Part shown: positions 8,693 to 17,800 of the stretch, piece by piece
How the letters are laid out: each line of letters opens with the position of its first letter
Position numbering within the stretch: position 1 is the first letter of the stretch
Assembly: GCF_003795145.1 (NCBI RefSeq)
Contig: NZ_CP027786.1
Location: forward strand, 1,860,001 to 1,924,000
Direction: 5' to 3'
DNA from: Tetragenococcus koreensis
GTDB lineage: Bacteria; Bacillota; Bacilli; Lactobacillales; Enterococcaceae
Length of the DNA stretch: 64,000 nucleotides
Notes under the pieces: model-generated
Database searches by the model: none
What the model was told of the DNA's origin: nothing
Seen by the model: only the letters and a program-made list of their open reading frames with translations
Position numbers and translations under genes: made by a program

Positions 8693-9652
8693 TTACATCG
8701 GTGTTGCAGTTTTTTGTAGTACTTCATTTAATTCTTCGATATTTTTTCTGCCTTGTGTCTGCATCCATTGTCTAGCTGCTTTTTCTCCTTTTGTTGCAAA
8801 TATTTCTACACCGTCCGCCCAAGTAGCGCGGCCACATAAAACGCCGTTAAACTCCGACCCGGCTTGCTTAGCAAAACGCAGTGTTTCCTGGAACATATCT
8901 GCAGTAACACCAGCACTTAAAAAGATGAACGGTAACTTCGTCGACTGGGTTTGCTCTTTAAAATACTCAAGAGCTTCTTCTTGAGTATATGCTATTTCCT
9001 CCTCGGCATATCCTTCAACGTAAGCCATATTAACGGGAACCTCTACTTTTAACACGTCTACACCGTAACGAGATTTCGAAAATTCTTTCATGGCTTCATT
9101 GACTTTATGTGGTTTTTTTAAAGCAAATTCTTTCGTACTATTATCAGAATCAGATGCATCATAAGTAACCAATTCCAAGAAGAAGGGGATTCCTTCTGCT
9201 TTGCACTCGGCACCGATTCTCTCAACAATTACATGCTTTTGTTCATTGATTTCATCAGATTCATCCACATCATAGTAGAGCAAAAACTTACAAGCATCAG
9301 CTCCTTGTTCTTTGATTCGTTGCACTGACCAAGTTGGTAAAAGGTCTGGCAAACGGCCAGGAACGTTTGTATCATAGCCCGTTTGTTCATAAGCTAATAA
9401 TTCGCCTGCATGCTTATCTTTTACTTTTGTTGCTGGAAGCCCGTATTCCGGATCCAACAAGATCGCAGAAGTATACGGTGTTAGTTCTGCAGAAACAATT
9501 TCTTTAAATTTTTCAATTTGTTTAGCAGTTGCTGGTTCACCTTGATACTTGTTGATCATTTTTTGCAAAGCGCCTCGTTGATCAATTGCTAAGGCACTAA
9601 TAATATGATTTTTGTCACTTAATTGCTTCATATAACTTTGTTTATCTACCAT
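8693..9652 (-). CDS. lacD: tagatose-1,6-bisphosphate aldolase
   Basis: Cleaves tagatose-1,6-bisphosphate into dihydroxyacetone phosphate and glyceraldehyde-3-phosphate, the last step of the tagatose-6-phosphate route. It is a class I aldolase of the LacD family, 319 aa (usual about 325). [10 protein letters not shown] lies near residue 24, and the Schiff-base region is [12 protein letters not shown] near 200. [10 protein letters not shown] and the phosphate-binding [11 protein letters not shown] stretch are near the end. It follows lacC by 15 bases. Confidence 0.94.
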   Translation of the reverse strand: MVDKQSYMKQLSDKNHIISALAIDQRGALQKMINKYQGEPATAKQIEKFKEIVSAELTPYTSAILLDPEYGLPATKVKDKHAGELLAYEQTGYDTNVPGRLPDLLPTWSVQRIKEQGADACKFLLYYDVDESDEINEQKHVIVERIGAECKAEGIPFFLELVTYDASDSDNSTKEFALKKPHKVNEAMKEFSKSRYGVDVLKVEVPVNMAYVEGYAEEEIAYTQEEALEYFKEQTQSTKLPFIFLSAGVTADMFQETLRFAKQAGSEFNGVLCGRATWADGVEIFATKGEKAARQWMQTQGRKNIEELNEVLQKTATPM

Positions 9653-9667
9653 TTCGCACCTTCTTAA

Positions 9668-10600
9668 TTAAACTTCTTTTACTTGAATCTGATCGACTAA
9701 TGCTTGATAATTTTGCATATTCACATGTCCAGTCCTTTTTTCCTGTGCGTTCAGCATTCCCAATACATTACCGTGTTTTAATACATCTTCGTCATTTTGT
9801 TTCATCTCTAAAGCTTGCGTTAGCCCAGCAACAGTGGCGTCCCCTGACCCTACTGGATTAATTACATCAATTTGAGGGATCGTCACTTGATAAAATGTAT
9901 CGAAATGTTTAGCAAATGCACCATCTGCCCCCATGGAAACAACAATCCACTCAATGCCATTGAATAAAGAGCTTGATAAAACATGTTTTAAGCTTTCTAG
10001 ATTATTTTCAATTGGTTTTCCGAGTAAAGCAGCCAGTTCTTCGATATTAGGTTTAATTAATAACGGCTTGGCTTTACTGGCTAATACTTTTTGCAAAACA
10101 GTACCCGAGCTATCCAACACAACGAGTTTGCCTTGTTCATTACACAAAGTGATCATTTTTTCATAGTAATCATCTGACAGACCAGCAGGCAAACTACCTG
10201 AAAAAGACAAAATATCTGCTCCTTCGATTAAGTCTGCAAAATATGCTAAAAAAACTTCTGCTTCATCCTCTGAAATTACCGGTCCTTGTTCTAAGATTTC
10301 CGTTTGTTTTCCTTCATGCAATATCGCAATACAATTACGCGTTTGGCCATTAATCGTAAAAAAATCATGCTGAATTTTTTTATTTTCTAGTTCTGTCTGA
10401 ATAAATTCACCCAGATGACCGCCAATCATACCGCTTGCTAAAACATTCGCTCCGGTTTGTTGCAAGACTCTGGCAACATTTAATCCTTTACCACCGGCGG
10501 TTTTTGTCGTATTGGTGACACGGTTCACTGTATCCAGCTTGAAATTTTCCAAAGGATAGGAAATATCAACCGAAGGATTCATCGTCACAGAGATAATCAT
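9668..10600 (-). CDS. lacC: tagatose-6-phosphate kinase
   Basis: PfkB-family sugar kinase that phosphorylates tagatose-6-phosphate to the 1,6-bisphosphate with ATP. It is 310 residues. The N-terminal MNPSVDISY and [11 protein letters not shown] signature are present. The C-terminal [12 protein letters not shown] motif supplies the catalytic aspartate and anion hole. The family also contains 1-phosphofructokinase, so substrate is assigned from the operon. It lies between a HAD phosphatase gene and lacD. Confidence 0.92.
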   Translation of the reverse strand: MIISVTMNPSVDISYPLENFKLDTVNRVTNTTKTAGGKGLNVARVLQQTGANVLASGMIGGHLGEFIQTELENKKIQHDFFTINGQTRNCIAILHEGKQTEILEQGPVISEDEAEVFLAYFADLIEGADILSFSGSLPAGLSDDYYEKMITLCNEQGKLVVLDSSGTVLQKVLASKAKPLLIKPNIEELAALLGKPIENNLESLKHVLSSSLFNGIEWIVVSMGADGAFAKHFDTFYQVTIPQIDVINPVGSGDATVAGLTQALEMKQNDEDVLKHGNVLGMLNAQEKRTGHVNMQNYQALVDQIQVKEV

Positions 10601-10620
10601 GTCCTTGCCTCCTCGTTGTT

Positions 10621-11283
10621 TTAATGAAAAAGGGCAGCCGCTTCGTGCAAATTGGGCACTACAGCCACGGTTTTTTTCCTATCTTCTTCGTCTGGTGGTG
10701 TCCAATCGGGTACCATGACCACATCGATTCCTGCTTGAGAAGCAGCCGCTACTCCGCTTTTTGCGTCTTCGAATACTATCGCCTGTTCTTTGCTTGTTTG
10801 AGCTATTGTTAAAGCATGCAAGTAAATATCTGGCGCAGGTTTGTTACTTTCAACTTCTTCTCCACTGATAACTCCGCTAAAAAATTCTTCAATTCGCGCT
10901 ACTTGAAGCGTTTGCATAATCATTTTTTTAGAAGAAGATGAAGTAAGGTAGCAATTTCCCCCATTTTTATTCAATTCTGTTAAAAGATTCACTGCACCCC
11001 TTTTCAAAGACAAATTCCCATTTTCTACCTCCGCTTGAAAAAGTTCCATCGATTCATCGAAAATTCTCTGACCTAATGTTTCATCATCGACTAATTTTTG
11101 TAACCGATAAATGGTATCATCAAACCCTTTTCCAATATAATTTACGTGATCTTTTTCGGTATATGGATAACCATGTTTGTTTAAAATTCGATGACGTGTT
11201 TCATAGTAAAGTGTCTCAGTATCAAACAATAATCCATCCATATCAAAAAAGAAGGCCCCTTTTTGGTATTTTAAATTTTCCAT
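10621..11283 (-). CDS. HAD-superfamily phosphatase/phosphomutase inside the lac operon
   Basis: HAD hydrolase of 220 residues in the beta-phosphoglucomutase/phosphatase subgroup. Motif I is [12 protein letters not shown] (nucleophile Asp14, Asp16), motif II is in TSSSSK, and the motif III/IV acidic pair is [10 protein letters not shown] helical cap lies between motifs I and II. Its ATG overlaps the lacB stop codon by one base, so it is translationally coupled. It is not part of the canonical lacABCDFEG set. It may dephosphorylate a toxic sugar phosphate such as galactose-6-P or tagatose-6-P, or act on a related sugar; the substrate cannot be read from sequence. Confidence 0.85.
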   Translation of the reverse strand: MENLKYQKGAFFFDMDGLLFDTETLYYETRHRILNKHGYPYTEKDHVNYIGKGFDDTIYRLQKLVDDETLGQRIFDESMELFQAEVENGNLSLKRGAVNLLTELNKNGGNCYLTSSSSKKMIMQTLQVARIEEFFSGVISGEEVESNKPAPDIYLHALTIAQTSKEQAIVFEDAKSGVAAASQAGIDVVMVPDWTPPDEEDRKKTVAVVPNLHEAAALFH

Positions 11284-11798
11284 TAATCGTAATATTCACC
11301 ACGATTCCACTTTTCGATAAACTCATCAAAGAAATGCGAATCTTCTTGTTCAGGACGATTTTTTTCGACCTGATCGATTTTGGCAATTAATTGTTTATTT
11401 TCTTCTGTTTCTTTGTATTCTGCTTGAATAAAAGCTTCAATAGTATCGCAAATCAAAAATTCACCTGCGATTTTCCCTCCGAACCCAATAACATTCGCAT
11501 TTAATTCTTCCTTGGCATAAACGGCACTCGACATATCGCGCACTAAAGCTGAACGAATTCCTGGCACCTTATTTGCAGCGTTACATATCCCTACGCCAGT
11601 ACCACAAATACAAACACCTAAATCAGCTTCTCCATTAGCCACTGCCTCGCCAACTTTTTTACCATAAATCGGGTAATGCGTACGCGTATAGTCATAAGCA
11701 CCGACGTCTAATACTTCATATCCTTTGTCTTTCAAAAAATCTGAAACAGCGATCTTAGTATCTGTCACAATATGGTCATTTCCTATTGCAATTTTCAT
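11283..11798 (-). CDS. lacB: galactose-6-phosphate isomerase subunit LacB
   Basis: With LacA forms the isomerase that converts galactose-6-phosphate to tagatose-6-phosphate. RpiB/LacA/LacB fold, 171 aa as in other LacB proteins. The N-terminal MKIAIGNDH and the active-site loop [20 protein letters not shown] are typical. A C-terminal extension [17 protein letters not shown] distinguishes LacB from LacA. It is separated from lacA by 25 bases. Confidence 0.95.
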   Translation of the reverse strand: MKIAIGNDHIVTDTKIAVSDFLKDKGYEVLDVGAYDYTRTHYPIYGKKVGEAVANGEADLGVCICGTGVGICNAANKVPGIRSALVRDMSSAVYAKEELNANVIGFGGKIAGEFLICDTIEAFIQAEYKETEENKQLIAKIDQVEKNRPEQEDSHFFDEFIEKWNRGEYYD

Positions 11799-11823
11799 GA
11801 GTTTATCCTTCTTTCTTTTAGTA

Positions 11824-12252
11824 TTACGCCATTTTATTCAACATGTCCACGCGAATTTGATGTCTACCACCATCATAGCTTGCATTTAAAAATTCTTTTA
11901 CGATGTTTTTCGCTAAAGTTGGCCCTGTAATCGCAGAACCTAATGTAATCAAACGACAATTATTATGTTCACGTGTCATAAAAGCGGAGCGTTCATCTGA
12001 AACTTCAGCTGCCACCATTCCCTTCACTTTCGTGGCTGTCATAAAACTACCAGCACCGTAAGCATCAATTGCAATTCCTAAACTATCTTCATTCTTTAAT
12101 AGATCTTGTGCGACTGCTAAAGTTGCTTCAACAAAATCGACCGATGCTTGTTCACTTTTATCGACCACTTCATATCCTTCTTCTTCTAAATAAGACTTGA
12201 GGGTCTCCTTCAATGGCATTCCTTGTTGATCTGAACCGATTACAACTCTCAT
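11824..12252 (-). CDS. lacA: galactose-6-phosphate isomerase subunit LacA
   Basis: First gene of the lac operon and partner of LacB. It has 142 residues with the family pattern [12 protein letters not shown] at the start, [20 protein letters not shown] in the middle and the NCRLITLGS segment. The conserved loop cysteine seen in LacB is absent, as expected for the A subunit. Upstream lies a 170-bp divergent control region shared with gatA. Confidence 0.94.
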   Translation of the reverse strand: MRVVIGSDQQGMPLKETLKSYLEEEGYEVVDKSEQASVDFVEATLAVAQDLLKNEDSLGIAIDAYGAGSFMTATKVKGMVAAEVSDERSAFMTREHNNCRLITLGSAITGPTLAKNIVKEFLNASYDGGRHQIRVDMLNKMA

Positions 12253-12302
12253 TCTACTTCCTCCTTCATATTTGTTTTCCTAATTCAAGTCTTATACTAA
12301 AA

Positions 12303-12330
12303 CATAAACAAACATTTGTAAACATATATA
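12303..12330. promoter_or_regulatory. LacR-like operator boxes between lacA and gatA
   Basis: The block contains AAACAAACATTT (12306-12317) followed by GTAAACAT, which on the other strand reads as TGTTT boxes. Similar AAACAAACA boxes lie in front of lacR itself. DeoR-family LacR proteins bind TGTTT-type repeats, so this is the probable operator for the lac operon and perhaps gat. Binding is inferred. Confidence 0.5.
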
Positions 12331-12352
12331 TTTTGAAAATGTTCGATTATTA

Positions 12353-12400
12353 TTGACAACCAAACAAAATAATTTATAATAATAATTGAAAGCGGTATTA
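12353..12400 (+). promoter_or_regulatory. gat promoter with cre site
   Basis: TTGACA (12353-12358) and TATAAT (12375-12380) are 16 bases apart. Just downstream, TGAAAGCGGTATTA (12387-12400) matches the CcpA cre consensus TGWAANCGNTNWCA at all but one position. It would place catabolite repression at the transcription start of gatABC and near the lac promoter. Confidence 0.65.
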
Positions 12401-12442
12401 TTCAACCATTAGCAAACTAAATTGAACGAAAGGAGGTTACCA

Positions 12443-12946
12443 ATGACATCATTTGGCACTCTATTTACGAAAGATCGTATCTATATCTCAAACCAAGTAA
12501 AACAAGAAGACGTATTTGCGGAAGTTTATCAAGATTTATTAAGGCAGGACTGTGTAACAGAAGAATTTTTGACAAATTTGCTTGAACGAGAAGAAAACTA
12601 TCCAACCGGTATAGCATTAGCTCCTGTTGACCTTAAACTACCTAATATCGCTATCCCGCATACAGAAAGTCAATTCGTCAAAACAAGTGGAATTGTACCA
12701 ATAAAATTGAACAATCAAGTTATCTTTCACAACATGATTAAACCAGAGGAAAAATTAGACGTTTCATTTTTGTTTATGATATTAAATCAAAATGGTGAAG
12801 AGCAAACTGGTTTACTAGCTGCAATTATGGATTTTATTAATTCATGCGACAAGGACGAACTAGTTACTTTTTTTAATACGGAAGATCCTGCTGAGCTATT
12901 TAATTTTTTAGAAAATAATTTTAAAGGAGTAATTGCAAATGATTAG
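12443..12946 (+). CDS. gatA: PTS galactitol-type EIIA component
   Basis: EIIA of the fructose/mannitol/galactitol (PTS EIIA type-2) fold, 167 aa. The phospho-histidine is in NIAIPHTES (about residue 73). I start at ATG 12443, seven bases after AAGGAGG. The open frame begins at TTG 12422, before that ribosome site. It forms an operon with gatB and gatC, and its stop codon overlaps the gatB start by 8 bases. Because it diverges from lacABCD, which metabolises galactose-6-P and tagatose-6-P, the imported sugar may be galactose or galactitol rather than galactitol only. Confidence 0.85.
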   Translation: MTSFGTLFTKDRIYISNQVKQEDVFAEVYQDLLRQDCVTEEFLTNLLEREENYPTGIALAPVDLKLPNIAIPHTESQFVKTSGIVPIKLNNQVIFHNMIKPEEKLDVSFLFMILNQNGEEQTGLLAAIMDFINSCDKDELVTFFNTEDPAELFNFLENNFKGVIAND

Positions 12947-13244
12947 AATTTTAGCTGCATGTGGAGCTGGAGTAAATTCCAGCCATCAAATCAAAAGCGC
13001 ACTAGAAAAAGAAATGAAAAATCGTGGTTATCAAGTAAAAGTCGATACTATTATGATCAAAGACATTAACCAAGACAAATTAGAACACTATGATATCTTT
13101 ACTCAAATTGCTAATTCAGATCTTGGCTTTGACATTGAAATTCCTGTAGTTGATGCAGGTCCAATTCTTTATCGTATTCCCACAATGGCTGAACCAGTCT
13201 ATCAAGAGCTTGAAAACACGATCAAAAAACTGGATAAAAAGTAA
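12939..13244 (+). CDS. gatB: PTS galactitol-type EIIB component
   Basis: Small Rossmann-like EIIB of the lactose/cellobiose/galactitol group, 101 aa. The phospho-cysteine is Cys8 in RILAACGAGVNSS, in the classic P-loop at the N-terminus. Start ATG 12939 follows AAAGGAG; an earlier in-frame start at 12933 is less well placed. It accepts phosphate from GatA and donates it to the sugar bound in GatC. Confidence 0.87.
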   Translation: MIRILAACGAGVNSSHQIKSALEKEMKNRGYQVKVDTIMIKDINQDKLEHYDIFTQIANSDLGFDIEIPVVDAGPILYRIPTMAEPVYQELENTIKKLDKK

Positions 13245-13264
13245 CTAGATAAAGGGGACACATT

Positions 13265-14674
13265 ATGAGTACTATTATCGAAATAGCTAATACAATTTTT
13301 CAACCGCTGATCGACTTAGGGGCAGCTCCCATGATGACTATTGTCTTAACATTGATCGCCTTAGCATTTAAGGTCAAACCTTCACGTGCATTAGAAGGGG
13401 GCCTAAAACTCGGGATTGCTATTACCGGGATCGGCGCGATCATTGATATGCTGACAAGTTCATTCTCACAAGCTATGGCAGATTTTGTTGAACGTACTGG
13501 GCTTTCTTTAAACATTACCGATGTCGGCTGGGCCCCACTGGCAACCATTACCTGGGGCTCACCTTATACGCTTTATTTTCTATTAGTTTTAGTTATTGTA
13601 AATGTTATTATGCTCGTGTGGAAAAAGACAGATACATTAGATGTTGATATATTCGACGTTTGGCATTTAGCTTTTGTTGGTTTATTCACCATCTGGTCTG
13701 GCGCTAATTTATTGGTCGCTACAGCGTTAGTCATTTTCATTGGTATTTTAAAAATCATTAATTCTGATTTGATGAAACCAACTTTCAACGACTTACTAGA
13801 TGCGCCAGAGAATAACCCTATGACCACGACTCATATGAATTATATGATGAACCCCATCATCATGGTTTTTGATAAGATTTTTGATAAGATATTCCCTTGG
13901 TTGGACAAATATGATTTTGACGCGGCCAAATTAAACAATAAAGTTGGTTTCTGGGGTTCTAAGTTTGCCATAGGTATTTACCTAGGTATATTTGTAGGTT
14001 TACTTGCCGGACAAAACCCAACTGAAATTTTCGAATTATCCTTTACTGCCGCTGTCAGCTTAGAGCTATTCTCACTTATTGGACAGTGGTTTATTGACTC
14101 CATTGAACCACTTTCTCAAGGAATTACCGATTTTGCTTCTAAACGCTTGAAGGGGCGCACCTTAAATATCGGACTTGATTGGCCCTTCTTAGCTGGGCGT
14201 GCGGAAATTTGGGCAGCAGCTAACATTTTAGCTCCAATTATGTTGTTAGAAGCAGTAATATTACCAGGGAATTATCTATTACCTTTAGGCGGAATTATCG
14301 CCATGGGTGTTACCCCGGCATTACTAGTGGTCACCCGAGGCAAAATAATCCGTATGATCGTCATCGGTGCCATTGAATTACCTGTGTTCTTATGGGCGGG
14401 TACCTTGGTTGCTCCATTTGTTACAAATATGGCCAAAAATGTTGGCGCTTTTCCTGAAGGAGTTGCAGCCAACCAATTGATCTCCCAAACAACTATGGAA
14501 GGTCCAACGGAAAAATTCTTAGGCTATCTCGTTGGTAATGCCTCGCAAGGACAAATTGAATTTGGCATTTATGCAATTCTTGCGCTTATTGCTTATCTAT
14601 TGATATTTATGTGGTATCGCCGTGAAATGAATAAACGTAATGCTGTTTATGCAGCTGAAAAAGTAGAAAACTGA
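13265..14674 (+). CDS. gatC: PTS galactitol-type EIIC permease
   Basis: Membrane permease of the GatC family, 469 aa (family about 430-460). It has about ten to twelve hydrophobic segments. Typical features are the N-terminal GGLKLGIAITGIGAIIDML stretch, WGSPYTLYF near residue 97 and the conserved DWPFLAGRAEIWAAANI block near 302-318. It is the last gene of the operon and is followed by a strong bidirectional terminator facing lacR. The LacABCD pathway next door makes galactose or a galactose-derived polyol a reasonable substrate. Confidence 0.88.
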   Translation: MSTIIEIANTIFQPLIDLGAAPMMTIVLTLIALAFKVKPSRALEGGLKLGIAITGIGAIIDMLTSSFSQAMADFVERTGLSLNITDVGWAPLATITWGSPYTLYFLLVLVIVNVIMLVWKKTDTLDVDIFDVWHLAFVGLFTIWSGANLLVATALVIFIGILKIINSDLMKPTFNDLLDAPENNPMTTTHMNYMMNPIIMVFDKIFDKIFPWLDKYDFDAAKLNNKVGFWGSKFAIGIYLGIFVGLLAGQNPTEIFELSFTAAVSLELFSLIGQWFIDSIEPLSQGITDFASKRLKGRTLNIGLDWPFLAGRAEIWAAANILAPIMLLEAVILPGNYLLPLGGIIAMGVTPALLVVTRGKIIRMIVIGAIELPVFLWAGTLVAPFVTNMAKNVGAFPEGVAANQLISQTTMEGPTEKFLGYLVGNASQGQIEFGIYAILALIAYLLIFMWYRREMNKRNAVYAAEKVEN

Positions 14675-14695
14675 GTATCGTTTATAAGAAAGATA

Positions 14696-14742
14696 AAAAT
14701 TCGCTAACTTTAACTACTGCTGATAAAGTTAGCGAATTTTTT
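14696..14742. terminator. bidirectional terminator between gatC and lacR
   Basis: A perfect 16-bp stem (14696-14711 with 14725-14740) ends in T on the plus strand and is preceded by A on the other side. It serves the convergent gatC and lacR genes. Confidence 0.85.
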
Positions 14743-14763
14743 AATTTATTTTAAATAGCTTTT

Positions 14764-15516
14764 TTAAACAATGACGTCCACTTCTTTTTCAATCTTTTGA
14801 TAAGTATCGTAATCATCGTGATTCATCACCACAGCAGTAACATCTCGCAAATTATAATAAGTATAAAAATCTTCTTTTTCAATTTTTGATGAATCAACCA
14901 ATAAATATCGCTCCACTGAGTTATCTAAGGCGATCGTTTGCGTTTGACCTTCTTCAATGGTTGCAGTCATAATTGCATTTCCTTTAACCGCATTGGAACT
15001 AAAAAAAGCTCGGTGAAAATGCATATCCTGTAGCGCCTTATTCGTTATCTCACCAAAAAAGGCCTTCGTTAATTTTCGCATTTCACCGCCCACCAAATAG
15101 ACTTTGATATTCCCTCTTTTTTCGCTTAGCGTCTGAAATACTGGCAAACAATTGGTCACCACACGCAGATTATTAAAATTCATGATTTTAGCTAATAGTT
15201 CAATTGTTGTTCCTGGACCTAAATAAATTGTTTCATCTTCTTGAATCAGTTCCACTGCCTTTTGGGCAATTTCATTCTTTTCTCTTTTATTAATAATCTG
15301 TTTATCAGTATGCGATAACTCTTCTGGTTGATATACATTCAATGTTTGCGCCCCGCCGTGTACTCTTTTTAGGCGTCCTTCTTTTTCAAGCTCAGTCAAA
15401 TCGCGTCTAACCGTCATATCAGAAACTCCTAGTCGATCAACAATATCATTGACTTTAATTGCCCGTTTTTGATCCACTAAGGTAACAATTGCATCTAAAC
15501 GTTCTTCTTTTAGCAT
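14764..15516 (-). CDS. lacR: DeoR-family repressor of the lactose/tagatose genes
   Basis: Transcription regulator of 250 residues. The N-terminal DeoR winged helix includes VNDIVDRLGVSDMTVRRDL (about 22-40) and RLKRVHGGA. The C-terminal sugar-phosphate sensor domain has YLGPGTT (about 97-103) and VYLVGGEMRK (about 140-150). LacR proteins of this type respond to tagatose-6-phosphate. Its position after gatC, and AAACAAACA boxes both at its own promoter and in the lac-gat control region, support the assignment to the lac/gat regulon. Confidence 0.85.
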   Translation of the reverse strand: MLKEERLDAIVTLVDQKRAIKVNDIVDRLGVSDMTVRRDLTELEKEGRLKRVHGGAQTLNVYQPEELSHTDKQIINKREKNEIAQKAVELIQEDETIYLGPGTTIELLAKIMNFNNLRVVTNCLPVFQTLSEKRGNIKVYLVGGEMRKLTKAFFGEITNKALQDMHFHRAFFSSNAVKGNAIMTATIEEGQTQTIALDNSVERYLLVDSSKIEKEDFYTYYNLRDVTAVVMNHDDYDTYQKIEKEVDVIV

Positions 15517-15558
15517 TATTTTACTCCTAACTTTTTCCTCTTTATTTATATTTTACAA

Positions 15559-15590
15559 AAACAAACAAAAATTTAAAACAAAAACAAACA
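15559..15590. promoter_or_regulatory. LacR-like operator boxes at the lacR promoter
   Basis: AAACAAACA occurs twice (15559-15567 and 15582-15590), 23 bases apart, upstream of lacR. The same 9-mer lies at 12306-12314 in the lac-gat control region. This suggests autoregulation. Confidence 0.5.
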
Positions 15591-15675
15591 GTTTTAGAGT
15601 AAATTTACGTATTTATTGACAAATATTCACCTATTGCATACTATACTAGAAAAGTACAGTATAAGGAGTGTGGCA

Positions 15676-16152
15676 ATGACGATAAGAAATTTACAAGAAA
15701 CCGACAATAAACAATTGGCTCAGTTAATTAAAACTTCTTTGGCCTCAGTTAACTTAGACAAGCCAGGAACAGCATACTTTGATCCTCAGTTAGCCCATTT
15801 ATCTTTTTTCTACGAACAATTACCTCATGCACGCTATTGGGTTATTGACTATCAAGATAAAATTATTGGGGGCGTCGGCATCGCACCTCTGGAAGAAATA
15901 TCCAAAGTTTGCGAGCTACAAAAACTTTATGTGGATAGTAATTTCCAAGGCCAAGGCCTTTCAAAAAAATTAATGGAGGTTGCTTTAGACTACGCAGCCA
16001 AGCACTATGAAGGATGCTATCTTGAGACTCACACGACTTTAACTAACGCATGGCATCTATATGAAAAATACGGGTTTGACCGCTTAAACCAGCCTTTAAT
16101 TGACAGTGAACATAGTGCAATGGATCTCTGGTATTATAAGAGACTAACTTAA
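15676..16152 (+). CDS. GNAT-family N-acetyltransferase
   Basis: Single-domain acetyltransferase of 158 aa that uses acetyl-CoA. Motif A is ELQKLYVDSNFQGQGLSKKLM (about residues 77-97), containing the Q-x-x-G-x-G/L pyrophosphate loop. YEKYGFDRL near 136 is the usual motif B end. I start at ATG 15676 after AAGGAG; the open frame runs further upstream but into promoter-like sequence. Substrate is unknown. It is monocistronic and followed by a long hairpin. Confidence 0.82.
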   Translation: MTIRNLQETDNKQLAQLIKTSLASVNLDKPGTAYFDPQLAHLSFFYEQLPHARYWVIDYQDKIIGGVGIAPLEEISKVCELQKLYVDSNFQGQGLSKKLMEVALDYAAKHYEGCYLETHTTLTNAWHLYEKYGFDRLNQPLIDSEHSAMDLWYYKRLT

Positions 16153-16206
16153 CGTCGCATTTTATAGTGGCTTATTAGTCGGCCTAAGGCTCCTAAATAA
16201 TAAATG

Positions 16207-16292
16207 TCCGAACTATAGTGAGATTGCTTCTGCGATTAACCGTCGCAAATTTACGACGATTAGCAAATCTCATTAAATATAGTTCGGATATT
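16207..16292. terminator. long imperfect hairpin after the GNAT gene
   Basis: TCCGAACTATA (16207-16217) pairs with TATAGTTCGGA (16278-16288). A second helix (GAGATTGC with GCAAATCTC) and an inner CGTCG/CGACG stem lie within. ATTTTTGT follows. It can act as a terminator for the GNAT gene; its size and nested stems would also fit a small miniature-element relic. Confidence 0.6.
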
Positions 16293-16358
16293 TTTGTCTT
16301 ATTTTAACTTATATCACAGTCTTATTCGTACAAAGTATCTTTTTTACACAAAAATGGA

Positions 16359-16934
16359 TTATATGTCGCTAGTTTGATTCCTCTCATCTAGCATTAAATG
16401 GATAAACGTATAAAATTTCTCTTTCATTTCTTCTGGCGTTTCTCTTACCTCTGAAACTAACCAATCCTTTAATAAGCTCTCAAAACCACCAAAACTAAAC
16501 AATAATGCTTGCGTAACCAGCTCTTCCCCATATTGCTGAAACAGTACTTTTTTTATTTTTGGATATATCAAAAGAATATGTTGAAATAATTCGTCTGTCA
16601 GCAGGGAATTTAAGCGATTTTTATTAAGTGCTCGCAAAAAAGGAAGAAAGTCCTCCATCGTAGAAAACAGCAAGTAAGCAATATTGGCAAAGCTTAGATC
16701 TGTGTGCATTTGAAGATTTTCCATATACCGTGCTACTACTTGCTCTACGCCAATCTTTAAGATATCTGTTTTTTTCCCAAAATTCCGATAGATAGTTTGT
16801 CTAGAAATCATCGCAGTATTTGCTATATCTTGTATCGTGATTTTATCAAAAGGTTGTTTTTCCATTAGTTCCATTAACGTTTGAAAAATCAAGTTTTTAG
16901 AAAATTGAGCTTTAGCATTACCTTTGTTTTTCAT
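16359..16934 (-). CDS. TetR/AcrR-family regulator
   Basis: A 191-residue regulator with a TetR HTH (ITIQDIANTAMISRQTIYRNFGKKTDIL, about 33-60) and a divergent ligand-binding C-terminus. I start at ATG 16934 behind AAAGGAGG; a longer frame begins at 16970 without a ribosome site. It diverges from an HXXEE membrane protein gene, and direct repeats in the shared region suggest it controls that gene and itself. Confidence 0.85.
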   Translation of the reverse strand: MKNKGNAKAQFSKNLIFQTLMELMEKQPFDKITIQDIANTAMISRQTIYRNFGKKTDILKIGVEQVVARYMENLQMHTDLSFANIAYLLFSTMEDFLPFLRALNKNRLNSLLTDELFQHILLIYPKIKKVLFQQYGEELVTQALLFSFGGFESLLKDWLVSEVRETPEEMKEKFYTFIHLMLDERNQTSDI

Positions 16935-16954
16935 ATATCCAATCCTCCTTTTAA

Positions 16955-17039
16955 AATAGTGACAAAACAACCTTTTATGTGACGATTCAAATATTTTATT
17001 GTTTTTTTATCTCTCTCCTCCTACAATAATAGTGACAAA
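16955..17039. promoter_or_regulatory. divergent promoter region with repeated operator
   Basis: AATAGTGACAAA occurs at 16955-16966 and again at 17028-17039. The plus-strand promoter TTGTTT (16999-17004) and TACAAT (17022-17027), 17 bases apart, directly abuts the second repeat. The repeats are the best candidate sites for the TetR protein. Confidence 0.5.
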
Positions 17040-17068
17040 CGAAACGATTTTCAAGGAGGAGAACAGTG

Positions 17069-17596
17069 ATGGAGAATACACAACTACAGTTAATCATTTG
17101 GTCATTACCAATTTTATTCATGTTACATGATCTTGAAGAGATTATCATTGTAAAACCTTGGCAAATAAAATACAGAACCAAACTTTCGCATGCAAAACTG
17201 AAACCTTTTAATCATTTTAAGTCACCTGAATCAGGAGCAGTAGCTATATTGATTGAATTCATTATTCTAACTATTGTTGCGCTATTGGCAAGTCTTTATC
17301 AAACTTATCTATTATGGTTTGCTGTTGATTTTGTTTTTATCTTTCATTTTTTTGGACATTATGTTTTGAGTCTTGTTTTTAAAGGCTATGTACCAGGATT
17401 ATATACAGCAATTATTTTGCTACCCCTGTGCTTAATCAATATTATATCCTTTAGTTCCTTATTAACCCCAAGCTGGGTAAAGGTTATAGCTATTTGCCTG
17501 ATCACATTACTAATCTTTGTTTTATTTTTTAAAGCGTTAACTAAATCAATTACTATTTTTGATAAGCTTTTACAATACTACAGTCAAAAAGAATAA
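17069..17596 (+). CDS. HXXEE-motif membrane protein
   Basis: Integral membrane protein of 175 aa with about five hydrophobic segments. The MLHDLEEI stretch near residue 20 carries the HxxEE signature of PF13787-type proteins, and FHFFGHYVLSLVFKGYVPG lies in the middle, with histidines that could form a metal or catalytic site in the membrane. Function of the family is not established. I start at ATG 17069 after AAGGAGG. It is probably regulated by the adjacent TetR protein. Confidence 0.75.
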   Translation: MENTQLQLIIWSLPILFMLHDLEEIIIVKPWQIKYRTKLSHAKLKPFNHFKSPESGAVAILIEFIILTIVALLASLYQTYLLWFAVDFVFIFHFFGHYVLSLVFKGYVPGLYTAIILLPLCLINIISFSSLLTPSWVKVIAICLITLLIFVLFFKALTKSITIFDKLLQYYSQKE

Positions 17597-17800
17597 AAAA
17601 TATTTATGCCCAATCAAATTTTGTCAATGACTTAGTAAATACATTTTTTTCAGCTCTTTATCAAAATCTTAATCTAGCTAGAATCTCTACTTCTTTCTAT
17701 TCGAAAGACGAACGATAGAAAAATAGTAGTTGACTAAAGTTATCCATAAAGGTAAATTAGATATTAGCGTTTTAGCAATAGTTTTCTAAACAAAATTATT

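Noticed and set aside
13300-13827. Open frames opposite gatC
   Set aside because: Hydrophobic membrane-protein genes often give open antisense frames; there is no start signal or domain.
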